Assembly: GCF_035594125.1 (NCBI RefSeq)
Contig: NC_087151.1
Location: 22,835,069-22,899,068 of the forward strand
Source of the DNA: Scylla paramamosain
Taxonomy: Eukaryota; Arthropoda; Malacostraca; Decapoda; Portunidae
Reading direction: 5' to 3'
Length of the DNA stretch: 64,000 bases
Both the position numbers and the translations under genes were made by a program. This document shows, one piece after another, positions 44,266 through 52,586 of this stretch; positions within the stretch are counted from its first letter, which is position 1; each line of letters opens with the position of its first letter. Under the pieces are notes generated by a model that was given only the letters and a program-made list of their open reading frames with translations, had not been told where the DNA came from and did not search any database.

Positions 44266-44955
44266 TCAAAACATTTGCAAAATGAAGGCAAAAAGATCAT
44301 CATCATCGCTGTCAACGACGGGGCGTCTAGGAATCAGCTTCTTACGAGGGGCAGGTGGGGCATTAAGGAGTTTAGGTGTGCTGACATCCTCTGGCGTGTT
44401 AGAGGCCATATATATATATATATATTTTTTTTTGTTTTTTCTGCGACTTCTTCTTCACCTCCTGACCCTCATTGCCGCCTACAGCTGATTCATCTGACTG
44501 CCGCGGCTGTGTTTCGGCAGGCAGCAGCATCAGCGACTCCGGAGGTAGCGGTCACGATTGCTGCAGCGGCTGCCACTGTGGTTGTGGCTGCTGCTGCGAC
44601 TGCTGCGACTCCTGTCCTGATGGGACATCAGGAGGTGGGCTTGCTGGCAGCGGTGACATGTCGTTATACCTAAAGATCAATTTCTTCTTTGCAGGCTCTG
44701 ACATTCTCTCCACATTGACATCCTCATGGTTGGCGTGGTTTAGCTTACCCCCAACATCACCCAGGTAGATATCAAAGCGGAAAGAGATACGTTCTGTAAC
44801 AGAAAAAAAAAGATGAGAACAATGGAAAAGTTTGTTTTTCTCCCCTCCTCTTCTTATTCATGTAATTTACAATGGCGAAGGTGCGCGATGGCATGCAAGG
44901 CAATGGTATACTTACCCAAGGTTCTCAAGAAGAAATGCTTGTCAGCTTGCTCCAT
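44266..44955 (-). CDS. Two-exon Polinton gene: Gln/Pro-rich protein with acidic tail, unknown function
   Basis: Exon 1 (44,955-44,916) starts MEQADKHFFLRTL and ends in a canonical donor (GG|GTAAGTATACC). Exon 2 begins at 44,793 after a T-rich tract and TTACAG. The splice keeps the frame and gives a folded-looking stretch ISFRFDIYLGDVGGKLNHAN, then a basic segment (PAKKKLIFRYND), a Pro/Gln-rich tract and a C-terminal tail with RKKLIPRRPVVDSDDDDL ending ILQMF at TGA 44,266-44,268. Two breaks interrupt exon 2: a stop near the Gln-rich tract (about 44,555) and a frame change at a TATATA run (about 44,410-44,430). Codons around them keep their bias, so this looks like one gene recently broken, or a gene with further small introns. 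It lies just downstream of the protease on the same strand. I do not recognise the family. A charged tail of this type could bind DNA or partners, but that is a guess. Confidence 0.55.
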
Positions 44956-45112
44956 ACTTGGAGATGAGTCCTCGACGTCCAACTGGGTTGAGAGGCGATG
45001 GCGAAATGACACTTATCCGTCAGCATTTACCCCATATTGACCCCTTTCCCACACCCTGCCCCTTTTCCCTCATCTACCTTATTACCACTTTACAGATATT
45101 ATGATATCTCGC

Positions 45113-45595
45113 TCAGTTGCCGGCCGGGCAAAACGTAGGCATGCAATGTGGCATTTTACGAAATATTACGTAAGACATACGAGTAATTTTTTTGTCATTA
45201 TATAGATATTGATGCTTTTTGAAGATGGTGTGAATAATGCACATTGCACGTTTTAATGTATGCCAACTCAGTATAAGGCAAAAGAACATGCAATAAATGC
45301 CGCACACGAGGGAATTCAACCCCTGAAGTCGATAATTTAATATGCTAATTTTCATATGTGGACAAGTTTGCATGAAATGATGTAAGACGGCGGAATTGTA
45401 TTTGGGATGTAAGTTACAGGTATCGTAATAGCCTATGGTCTGACTTTGAAAATTAAGATAAACAGTAATCCAGTGGCCCATGGTCTTCGAGTCACTCAAT
45501 GTATTTAGAATGAAAACGCATGGCTTCTCCTGTTTTCTGGCAAGATTTATCAGCTCTGTCACACGGTGTTGGCTGTGACAGCCTAAAAAATAAAC
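45113..45595 (-). CDS. PRO: Adenovirus-type cysteine protease (Polinton maturation protease), N-terminus unclear
   Basis: The C5/Ulp1-fold protease layout is visible in order: a FLGCHSQHRVTELINL segment, FILNTLSDS, then GHWITVYLN with the catalytic His, IGYYDTCN with the acidic residue, LQGLNSLVCGIYC with the Gln of the oxyanion hole and the nucleophile Cys in CGxYC, and a helical C-terminal part ending PAGN. In relatives this enzyme cleaves capsid precursors during particle maturation. All catalytic residues appear intact and the frame is open for about 160 codons, which makes it the least damaged Polinton gene here. No ATG lies at the N-terminus: the frame opens after a TGA at about 45,596, and GTG at 45,562 is internal. 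The real start may be in a lost or spliced 5' part. It lies downstream of the capsid gene, same strand, gap about 95 bp. Confidence 0.9.
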   Translation of the reverse strand, partial: VYFLGCHSQHRVTELINLARKQEKPCVFILNTLSDSKTMGHWITVYLNFQSQTIGYYDTCNLHPKYNSAVLHHFMQTCPHMKISILNYRLQGLNSLVCGIYCMFFCLILSWHTLKRAMCIIHTIFKKHQYLYNDKKITRMSYVIFRKMPHCMPTFCPAGN

Positions 45596-45689
45596 TCAAC
45601 TGCCAAAGATGCCTGCTAGACCGGCTTGTATTTCACGTGCATTCATGACAGCTTATGCGTGGACAATGCAGTGAACGTGACGATAATGA

Positions 45690-46953
45690 TCAATTTCTAT
45701 GACACCGGTAGTGTCGGCGGAAAAACATGATGATGCAGATATGATTACGTTCCTTAGCAAAAGACAGATTAATTCTTAGATTCCCTAATTTATCCAGAGG
45801 GATGGCATTTTGCACGTCCTCTGTCACAAAGTTAAGAAAACATACTGTCCGACTTTTATTGAAAGCATCAAATGCTAGGGAATTACGCGTGTCCAATCCT
45901 AGTGACTCAAGGGTCGTGTAAAATAATTTTGACGCGTGATGCAGGAAAGAGCTGCGAACTTTATAAATGGTCTCCCCATTCACAGTGATATGTACATGTG
46001 ACAGATCAGCGTGATGAAAATATAAACTGTTCTTATCAATTATGCCTTGTAAGCTGTCTATATCAACTATTGCCATGGTTAAATTTTGAGGTATGATTTG
46101 CACATAAGGCAATTCGGCAATCAAAGATGTTTGATTGGCGTTTAACACATACGTCTTACTGAGTGTCCTATTGAAAGTGTATTGCATTGGATTTAGAGTC
46201 AAGGAGCTATTTAACGATTCTAAGGCGGGTGGATGCAGCGTGATGTGGTCAACCCATAACTTAACCATCTCGAGCTTAAATTTGAAACTGCTGGCGTCTT
46301 GGTGTGAATTAAGGATCCATATTTTGTTAGCCAATTCTAATTGAACTCTCACATCGAGAGAGTCAAGCAGGTAAGCGTCCAGACTTGATATATTCGAAAA
46401 CAAAGGCGAAGTCATTGAAAGGCCGTGCGTTTTACAATCTTTTATCATTTGTTTCTCATCTTTATTCCCCCCTCGTGAAATAGTCTTCATCAAATTTATT
46501 GATTGTGCCTTTTGATCCACCATAATCGCGGTGGTAGAAGGCGATGCGACCAATAGAGTCAATTTTATCCTGAGGGATTGTTGTAATTATTTTAATGAAG
46601 GCGTGATAGTTGAACAAAGAGGATGACTCCACAAGCTGTTCGTTAAAACAACAAGTGCAAGACTTAAACATCGTATTATTCAAGCCATTACTAAAAGCGA
46701 TGTGATCGTCGTCGTCTAGTGGTGCGCCATCTGCCTTCGCTATGCTAACTCGCAATTCTAGAGACCGTGTTGATAGATCCAAAAATTGTCCTGGAATGCC
46801 AGGCAGTCTAAATTCAATGTAAGGGTCGTTAATCCCCGCATGATTATTAGCATTAGCGTCTAAATTAACGGGTAATGCGTCCGACTTTCGTCTCCCAGCG
46901 ACTGACGATTCAATGGTATGCAGGCGATTCACCTGCAGGAAGTTCTCACTCAC
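45690..46953 (-). pseudogene. MCP: Double-jelly-roll major capsid-like protein, split by a frameshift in a G6 run
   Basis: Two overlapping minus-strand frames form one protein. The first (46,953-46,462, open upstream to about 47,031) has PYIEFRLPGIPGQFLDLSTR, then an LxLRVSIAKADG strand and SSLFNYHAFIKIITT. The second (46,562-45,690) has LDAYLLDSLDVRVQLELANK, YTFNRTLSKTYVLNANQ, MAIVDIDSLQGI and LGNLRINLSFAKE near the end. This succession is that of the Polinton/adintovirus hexon-like capsid family (the family of the nematode 'F54H12.2-like' proteins). The break is at C6 on the plus strand (46,467-46,472): one base more than the open frame needs. It could be a real mutation, a sequencing slip or, less likely, programmed frameshifting. 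No clear ATG is seen; the 5' end may be spliced. About 445 codons are visible in total. Confidence 0.8.
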
Positions 46954-47144
46954 AGCCGTCAGATAATTGCTCAGTGGGTGGAAGTCGCTCCACCCTGCAC
47001 ATCCAGCCTGTAATGAGTCATCTTCACGACTAAGCTAAATATTGAAGATATCTGCTCTATAGCATGTCTTTCTTTTCAGTTGCTTTGTTGGCTGTTTTCT
47101 CTTTTTTTCTTTTCTCCGACTCCTACTTTCCTCTATTTCATTAC

Positions 47145-47636
47145 TCATCCACCTCGAACTATCCTTTCACCCACACCCTTCACGGCGGCGACGCCTCTAT
47201 TTCTTAATGATTTGCGAAGTTGTTTCCCCTCTAAAACATCTGTTAATAAACCTTTTCCCATTTGGAGTGCTTCGGGTGTCACAGTACGCATGATTTTTAT
47301 TTCTGCGGCCAATTCGATATTAATGACGTCAACCATATACCCAATATCGCCCACCTCCATGCTCGTTCGAGGTGTGTATGTATGGAGTTTATACATGCGT
47401 GTTTCATCGGTGTGGGTTATGGCCCAAATATCAATCCTGCAAGTATAATCACCCGCCACTACACCCAAGAACTGTTTTGGATAAAAGCAGTTTATCAGAC
47501 CTACTTCATAATCCTTATTTGGATCAAGATGGATGAGGGGAGTGATTCTATTTTCAAAGCGATGGGGCTGGTTATGGGGGTAGAGCTCGGAGTTGCCCAG
47601 ACTCGTCAAATACAGATAATGCTCTGCTCCCGCCAT
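47145..47636 (-). CDS. Polinton minor capsid / penton-like protein
   Basis: About 163 residues from ATG 47,636. The N-terminal pattern is HYLYLTSLGNSELYPHNQPH, then F.N.I..LIHLDPNKDYEVGLINCFYP. This fits the widespread Maverick protein that starts with a 'Y-LTL-S-SS-YP-N' strand and an 'L-G-YEVGL-E--YP' turn, usually regarded as a penton or minor capsid subunit. The C-terminus is rich in basic residues and Gly (KGVGERIVRGG). The frame is intact, but the protein is short for the family and may have lost its C-terminal half. It lies upstream of the major capsid gene on the same strand. A TATAAAT box sits about 42 bases before the ATG. The role is inferred from family pattern and position; a virion protein is likely, the exact role less so. 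Confidence 0.6.
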   Translation of the reverse strand: MAGAEHYLYLTSLGNSELYPHNQPHRFENRITPLIHLDPNKDYEVGLINCFYPKQFLGVVAGDYTCRIDIWAITHTDETRMYKLHTYTPRTSMEVGDIGYMVDVINIELAAEIKIMRTVTPEALQMGKGLLTDVLEGKQLRKSLRNRGVAAVKGVGERIVRGG

Positions 47637-47677
47637 GATCAAAATAAAGAATAACGATCATCCCAATTAAGGAATAC

Positions 47678-47684
47678 ATTTATA
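47678..47684 (-). promoter_or_regulatory. TATA box candidate for the minor capsid-like gene
   Basis: TATAAAT on the minus strand about 42 bases before the ATG at 47,636 and directly after the preceding gene's polyadenylation signals, a compact intergenic arrangement. No start site was measured. Confidence 0.45.
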
Positions 47685-47709
47685 CTCGATTTGTCAAACA
47701 CACATCAAA

Positions 47710-47742
47710 TTTATTTCAAAATTTTACATGATATAGTTTATT
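47710..47742 (-). terminator. Polyadenylation signals after the macro-domain gene
   Basis: Two AATAAA hexamers on the minus strand: one overlaps the TAA stop (47,737-47,742) and the other is about 25 bases on (47,710-47,715). They lie between the end of the macro-like gene and the next TATA box. Confidence 0.5.
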
Positions 47743-48404
47743 CAGACTTGCTCACGAGAATAGTTTCAACTCCAAAAGGTTGAAATCGCTTCGCCAGCCC
47801 TTCCACCATAGGCAGGTAATTATTCGTCCACTCAACCTGGCAGCGACCTCTGCACCCCATTCCTTCTGGGATGATAATCTGCTCCACTTCAGTGTTCGCC
47901 CTGGCTAGCAAGGCAATCTTTTTCAGGCAATTCTGGAAGTGTTGACGTCAGTTCATGCTTGTATCCATCTTGAGTCCTTCCACGTAAAGCAAATCCTTCG
48001 ATGTCGCAATTGCCTGTTGCATCTTCTCGTTACCCTCAACGGCCTCGCCCCAACCATACTGAGTCACGCAGGCCGCCAGGTGAGGGAGATTTACGCTTCC
48101 TGTGGGAGGCGAGTGGATAATGATACATCTTGGTTCATCTCTCGTGTCCGTCGTGGCCCAATGAAGCGAATAGTCTCTTTCTAGCTGCATGCGTATTCTC
48201 GTATGGATAAATCGTTTTGAGGTCCCGTGCAATCCCACACGGTACGGTGGAGACCGCATTTAATGTGTAAGCAATATAACAGCGACAATCATGGAACGCG
48301 CTGTCGGTCAGCCTACCCTCGACCACCTTCATCTTGACGACTAATTGGAGGGTAGATCCACACGTCAAACCCTCTGTGAGGGGAGTGAAGGGGAAATGTG
48401 GCAT
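47738..48404 (-). pseudogene. Macro-domain-like (ADP-ribose-binding) protein carried by the Polinton
   Basis: From ATG 48,404: KMKVVEGRLTDS, CYIAYTLNAVSTVPCGIA and IYPYENTHAARK. A frameshift near 48,180 leads to RDYSLHWATTD, NLPHLAACVTQYGWGE and QAIATSKDLLYVEGLKMDT, then an in-frame TGA at 47,948, then HFQNCLKKIALLARANTEVE, IIIPEGMGCRGRC, WTNNYLPMVEGLAKRF and a TAA at 47,738. This order (an 'EGDL' strand, 'iahxvNavgxxxxGiA..yP', 'R..F..CL..i', then a 'P.gIGCGlaGG.W..Y...I..F' loop) is that of macro (Appr-1''-p processing) domains, which bind or hydrolyse ADP-ribose. Full domain length is about 220 codons. Two Gly of the final loop are replaced (GCRGRC). One frameshift and one nonsense codon make it a pseudogene in this copy. 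It lies in the middle of the Polinton, collinear with its neighbours, so it belongs to the element. Identification is by pattern only. Confidence 0.62.
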
Positions 48405-48698
48405 CGTGGACCTTTATTTGCACGTATTGGTCGATATTACACCTCTTGTATAGTAGAATTATTCGTTCAAATTGACGCAGGTGTTATTTTTTTCCTTTGT
48501 TGGTGGGAAGGGATGGAGGGTGGGGAACATATTATTTACTAGGGGATGTGGGTGATGGGACGAACCGTTTTGACCATAACCCTTATCAATTATCCATCCG
48601 TAGGTCTGCACCCCTGATGCGTCTAACACGTGCACGTCAATGACTCATGCGTTATTGATTTACTTACTCGTTTACAGAGTAACACAGGGCCTTTCATT

Positions 48699-49483
48699 TT
48701 AATATGCTTCCCAGATGTGGCCGATCCCGCCGCCTATCAGTTTACTTCGTTGAGCTGTATTTCTGATGGCGCCCGCGGGGAGTTGCGCCAAGTGAAGTAG
48801 CATTGATAATAATGGACGCTCATCGGCTGAAATTCTTTTAACGTTCCCCTTTCTGTTGCCAAGTACTCGTATGAGATCAAACATGCTTATCCCCGAAAAT
48901 GGCAGAAGTAAGTTACCATGATCATCCCATGAAATCCCAGGTTTATCCTCCAATAATTTCAAGAGAGATAAACCGTATTCTCTAAAGGAAGGTGGAACAG
49001 CAACTCGAATTAAATCATCCAAGGGCGGATTGACAGGCGCGCGTGACGGCAGTGCCACAGTGGAGGCGACAGTGGTAGCGGTGGCCGGCGGCAGAAGAGA
49101 AGTTTTTTTTTTTTCTTGAATTGTTTCGACGTGAATCGGTGCGGAGTTGCAACGTCGGCCAGTTTAAATTTACACCTCTCGGCAACTGAGATGGGAACTA
49201 AATAATATTCCTTCATCTCTCTAGTAAACTTATTATTGCCGACACGGCTATCGGGAGTAACGCAGCCAATATGCTGCCACCTCGTTTGGAGATTAGAATG
49301 GCTTTTTTTCTTGTACACGAGCGTCTTCTTCAAGGCTACAGTGCGAATATCACTCTTGAATTTTTTCAGGCGGTTAATGATGGAATCATCGTCCGTCAGG
49401 CGTTTCTTAAAAAAGTTTGCGAATATTTCCAAGATGCAAATGACTTCGTGCTTATTCAAACTCTCCAAGACCTGCTTCTGCAA
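48699..49483 (-). pseudogene. Conserved Polinton protein of unknown function, split at a T12 run
   Basis: The N-terminal frame (49,483-about 49,110) reads LNKHEVICILEIFANFFKKR, then L....IINRLKKFKSDIRTVA, a pattern common in small Maverick proteins. The C-terminal frame (open from about 49,100, ending 48,699) reads LDDLIRVAVPPSFREYGLSL, LLKLLEDKPGISWDDHGNLL and GISMFDLIRVLGNRKG. This is the 'LL..L...isWd..G......i.DLi' signature that I associate with an uncharacterised Polinton/adintovirus virion-cluster protein. The frame changes inside T12 on the plus strand (49,103-49,114), a homopolymer where assembly errors are likely. A run of basic residues (KQFKKKK) comes from this tract. No function is assigned; family assignment is moderate. 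Confidence 0.5.
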
Positions 49484-49705
49484 TTTAGGGGAGACGTGAG
49501 AGAGGAGGAAAACAAAATCCTTGTACTTCTATATCAATGGTTTTTCCTCATTCATATCTTACTAAGTTGTCCGCATCTATCCAAATGTCAAATTTATCTG
49601 GACTTTATATCGAATTTATATCGACCTGGTAATGTGTCGGAAGAGAGGACTTGATTAGTTCTTCCTTGAAGAATGCACGAGTCATGTCCTCACCTACCAA
49701 ATCCC

Positions 49706-50316
49706 TTATGTAATAAATAGGGATTTATGTGAGTAATCCACATGACTTATCTTAAAAACCTCCTCAATATTGTTGACGGTATAACCCTTATTGAATTTAA
49801 ATTGCGTTCGGGAAGCAGGTTGTAAGTGTACAATGTCTCCCAGGTGGTGGTGACAGGTGGTGGAGGTGGTGAACCTGGGCCGGTGTTTGGTTATCACCCA
49901 AACCGCGGTGTGGGGTGTGATTGTACGTGTTTATTAGGGTGGGCAAGACGTTAATATACATCAGTGTATTGTTATGTGTGAGATATTTCTTTATTTTTGC
50001 CTTTATGGTTCGGATGACCCTTTCTGCCAAACTTGCCTTTGTCTCGCGCGAGTAATTGGAATACAAGGTAATACCTTTCAAAGTTAGATATTTTTTCACT
50101 GCTTGATTATAAAATTCGGATCCCTGATCGGTAAAAAAGACGCGACACGCCTGTAAAACTTCCCGACTCTAAAATATTTTTCAGCGCTTGCAGGCTACTG
50201 CGTCCAGATTTACTTGTCAGCGTTGCTACTTTCAAGTACCTGCTGGAAACGTCCAGGCAAAACATGATGTATCGAATGCCGCCACTGTGTCTGTGCAGCT
50301 TTGTAAAATCTGCCAA
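49706..50316 (-). pseudogene. INT: Polinton retroviral-type integrase, catalytic core and C-terminal domain, broken
   Basis: The rve (RNase H-fold) core is readable. Just upstream of and into the first block come CDLADFTKLHRHSGGIRY (first Asp) and MFCLDVSSRYLKVATL. After a frameshift in A6 (50,133-50,138) come FFTDQGSEFYNQAV (second Asp) and ETKASLAERVIRTIKAKI (Glu). Then follow NTYNHTPHRGLGDNQTPAQV and, in a third frame, an SH3-like end GDIVHLQPASRTQFKFNKGY and NIEEVFKISHVDY. The D,D,E triad is intact by eye. In active elements it joins the terminal repeats into the host. The N-terminal zinc-binding region is missing: a LINE is inserted at 50,374, and only about 80 bp between it and the ATPase end could hold a remnant (TLRDVRAFCRVSAL). 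Confidence 0.9.
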
Positions 50317-50373
50317 ATCACAAGTTAAAATGAAGGACGGTTTAGGAGCGAGAATTTTTCATTGCATTTTTTT

Positions 50374-51213
50374 TTTTTAGGAAGGATACTGGCCAAGGGC
50401 AACAAAAATCTAATAAAAAAAATGCCTACTGAAATGCCAGTCCCATAAAAGGGTCAAAGCAGTAGTCAAAATTTGGTGGATAATTGTCTTGAAACCTCTC
50501 TCTTGAAGGAATTCAAGTCATAGGAAGGTGGAAATACAGAAGCAGGCAGGGAGTTCCAGAGTTTACCAGAGAAAGGGTTGAATGATTGAGAATACTGGTT
50601 AACTCTTGCGTTAGAGAGGTAGACAGAATAGGGGTGAGAGAAAGAAGAAAGTCTTGTGCAGCGAGGCCGTGGAAGGAGGGGAGGCATGCAGTTACCAAGA
50701 TCAGAAGAGCAGTTGGCATGAAAATAGCGGTAGAAGACAGCTAGATATGCAACATTGCGGCGGTGAGAGAGGGGCTGAAGACAGTCAGTTAGAGGAGAGG
50801 AGTTGATGAGACGAAAAGCTTTTGATTCCACCCTGTCTAGAAGAGCAGTATGAGTGGAACCCCCCCAGACATGTGAAGCATACTTCATACATGGACGGAT
50901 AAGGCCCTTGTACAGAGTTAGCAGCTGGGGGGGTGAGAAAAACTGGCGGATACGTCTCAGAACACCTAACTTCATAGAAGCTGTTTTAGCTAGAGATGAG
51001 ATGTGAAGTTTCCAGTTCAGATTATAAGTAAAGGACAGACCGAGGATGTTCAGTGTAGAAGAGGTAGACAGTTGAGTGTCATTGAAGAAGAGGGGATAGT
51101 TGTCTGGAAGGTTGTGTCGAGTTGATAGATGGAGGAATTGAGTTTTTGAGGTATTGAACAATACCAAGTTTGCTCTGCCCCAATCAGAAATTTTAGAAAG
51201 ATCAGAAGTCAGG
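50374..51213 (-). mobile_element. 5'-truncated Jockey-like LINE inserted in the Polinton integrase gene
   Basis: The 3' end has the family tail (TTGTTGCCCTTGGCC on the minus strand) and a T12 run on the plus strand (A-tail) at about 50,368-50,380. The 5' end is cut at CGCCTGACTTCTGATC (about 51,213), which in other copies lies just after the RT core. Target-site duplications could not be made out. Confidence 0.92.
50466..51212 (-). CDS. LINE ORF2 C-terminal part, uninterrupted
   Basis: About 248 codons are open to the natural stop at 50,466. Post-RT thumb: FNTSKTQFLHLSTRHNLPDN and [15 protein letters not shown]. Conserved C-terminal domain: WGGSTHTALLDRVESKAF, LSHRRNVAYLAVFYRYF and WNSLPASVFPPSYDLNSF. 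The catalytic RT core is absent. This is the only long LINE segment in the window without a stop or frameshift, so it is probably the youngest insertion. The first codons read into Polinton sequence, so the start is not a real one. Confidence 0.88.
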   Translation of the reverse strand: MTSDLSKISDWGRANLVLFNTSKTQFLHLSTRHNLPDNYPLFFNDTQLSTSSTLNILGLSFTYNLNWKLHISSLAKTASMKLGVLRRIRQFFSPPQLLTLYKGLIRPCMKYASHVWGGSTHTALLDRVESKAFRLINSSPLTDCLQPLSHRRNVAYLAVFYRYFHANCSSDLGNCMPPLLPRPRCTRLSSFSHPYSVYLSNARVNQYSQSFNPFSGKLWNSLPASVFPPSYDLNSFKREVSRQLSTKF

Positions 51214-51290
51214 CGTATAAGTGCGGACACCCTGCAAAATGCCCTCACATCGCGGAGTGTTAGATTCTTATCGCTTTTCTTCCCCTCTCT

Positions 51291-52008
51291 TTAGAGGGCT
51301 TGCACACCTCTTAAAGCCGCAGGATTCGTCATATCCCGGTAAATTTCGTCCAAAAAAAAAAGATAAACTTTATCACAGGGCGGCTCATCCACAATATTTG
51401 TGCGCAGATGAATTTCTTTGGGTACATTCGGGGATGAATCGCACCACAAATAACCGTGATCTCGTCTAAGCACGACATTTTTATAAAATTCCACAAAGTG
51501 TTTGGCGTGCTACTTTCCATAAAGTTGCCTGCCCAGGCATTCAATTTGATATATATCTGTTTTTCATAAGAATGTAATGCGAGGCATTTAAAGTTATCGT
51601 TCTAGCATACTTTCCGGGGAAAAAGACATTCTGCGCTATCATTATAACTGACAAATTTTTATGTCTCCCTTTGGTAAAGGCCTCTGCTATCGTTTGAGAA
51701 TTGCCAGCCATGAGGAAATTGTCATCTAATATCAAAAGCGTGCGCGTTTGCGGATCGGCATATGGATTGTCATCATCCATCACGGGATCAATAATTTTTT
51801 CATGCACTTTGACCTTATCTTAAAAAGGAGAATTCTGCTTCAGCGAATGCAATGAGACGCCACAAATAATTCTGTTAAATCCATGCTGATATTTCTCTAT
51901 AATTTTATTGCAGAGGTCTGTTTTGCCGGAATTTGTATAACCTGCGATAATTATGCGTGTAGGATATCTGAAGAGAATCAGCATCTCTTTGCTAAATTTC
52001 TTGTCCAT
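51291..52008 (-). pseudogene. ATP: FtsK/HerA-type DNA-packaging ATPase of the Polinton
   Basis: From ATG 52,008: RIIIAGYTNSGKTDLCNKII with the Walker A P-loop (GxTNSGKT), then KYQHGFNRIICGVSLHSL. After an in-frame TAA at 51,820 the frame goes on with VHEKIIDPVMDDD and RTLLILDDNFLMAG (Walker B, hhhhDD), then FTKGRHKNLSVIMIAQNVFF (sensor strand) and LNASHYILMKNR. A frame change near 51,540 leads to LGRQLYG, a TAG, then FVEFYKNVVLRRDHGYLWCD and PKEIHLRTNI, the usual end of this family. Length, about 239 codons, is normal. The enzyme would pump the genome into the capsid. Two stops and one frameshift inactivate it, though both Walker motifs are intact. Confidence 0.9.
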
Positions 52009-52009
52009 G

Positions 52010-52586
52010 TTAAGTTCAGAGGGTCACTAAAAGACGCTTCGATATGTTTACAGTATTTATTGCTTAACCTTTATTTACATGGTCATGTAGGTAACAGCAC
52101 AACTAGCCTCCCTAGCTGCATCCTCATCCCTGCCCTCTAATTATGGCGTGGATCTCTCCCGACTCACGCTTTTTCCTCAACCTCCTCTTCCCTCTCCTTA
52201 ACCTAAGTACAAATGATCTTACATTACCTCCTTCTCCTCCTCTTCCTCCTCTTCCTCTTCTTCCTCCTTATCCCACTTGGACAGTACAAATGTTCTTACA
52301 TTACATGAACAATCCCCCTCATCCCCCTCCTTAACCACGTGGTCAATACTAATGTTTTTACAGTACATGAATGGCAGCTGCTAGCCAACGCGGTCTCTCT
52401 CCACCCCTTAATTATGATGTGAATAATGTCGTGGAAAGTCTCTCCCGATCACGCCACAGTCCACTCATTATCCCATCCTCCCCCTTCCCCTCCTCCTCCT
52501 CCTCCTCCTCCTCCTCCTCCTCCTCCTACTGCACATCCTCTGCCACCTCCTCATCCATATCATTCTCCACATCTCTTTCCCGCTGA
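52010..52586. other. Spacer between polymerase and ATPase genes with short repeats and a (CTC)n tract
   Basis: Holds three related boxes (ACAAATGATCTTACATTAC near 52,210; ACAAATGTTCTTACATTAC near 52,286; CTAATGTTTTTACAGTAC near 52,350), two copies of a CTCTCCCGA(N)TCACGC motif (near 52,155 and 52,440) and CTC/TCC runs (52,230-52,270 and 52,492-52,528). On the minus strand the runs read as poly-Glu in broken frames (EVAEDVQ, stop, then Glu run), so an acidic protein remnant is possible but not supported. Confidence 0.6.

Noticed and set aside
44086..44673. A 195-codon plus-strand frame with poly-Ile and Ala-rich segments
   Set aside because: It runs through an (ATT)n microsatellite and antisense to the Gln-rich exon of the minus-strand spliced gene.
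47080..47654. Two plus-strand frames opposite the minor capsid-like gene
   Set aside because: They are antisense shadows; the minus-strand protein carries the recognisable pattern.
49236..49654. Plus-strand frames of 87 and 127 codons opposite the conserved Polinton protein
   Set aside because: Antisense shadows with no family pattern; all supported Polinton genes are on the minus strand.
49699..49724. Small inverted repeat AATCCCT...AGGGATT after the integrase gene
   Set aside because: Seven-base arms with a 12-base loop in AT-rich DNA are expected by chance.
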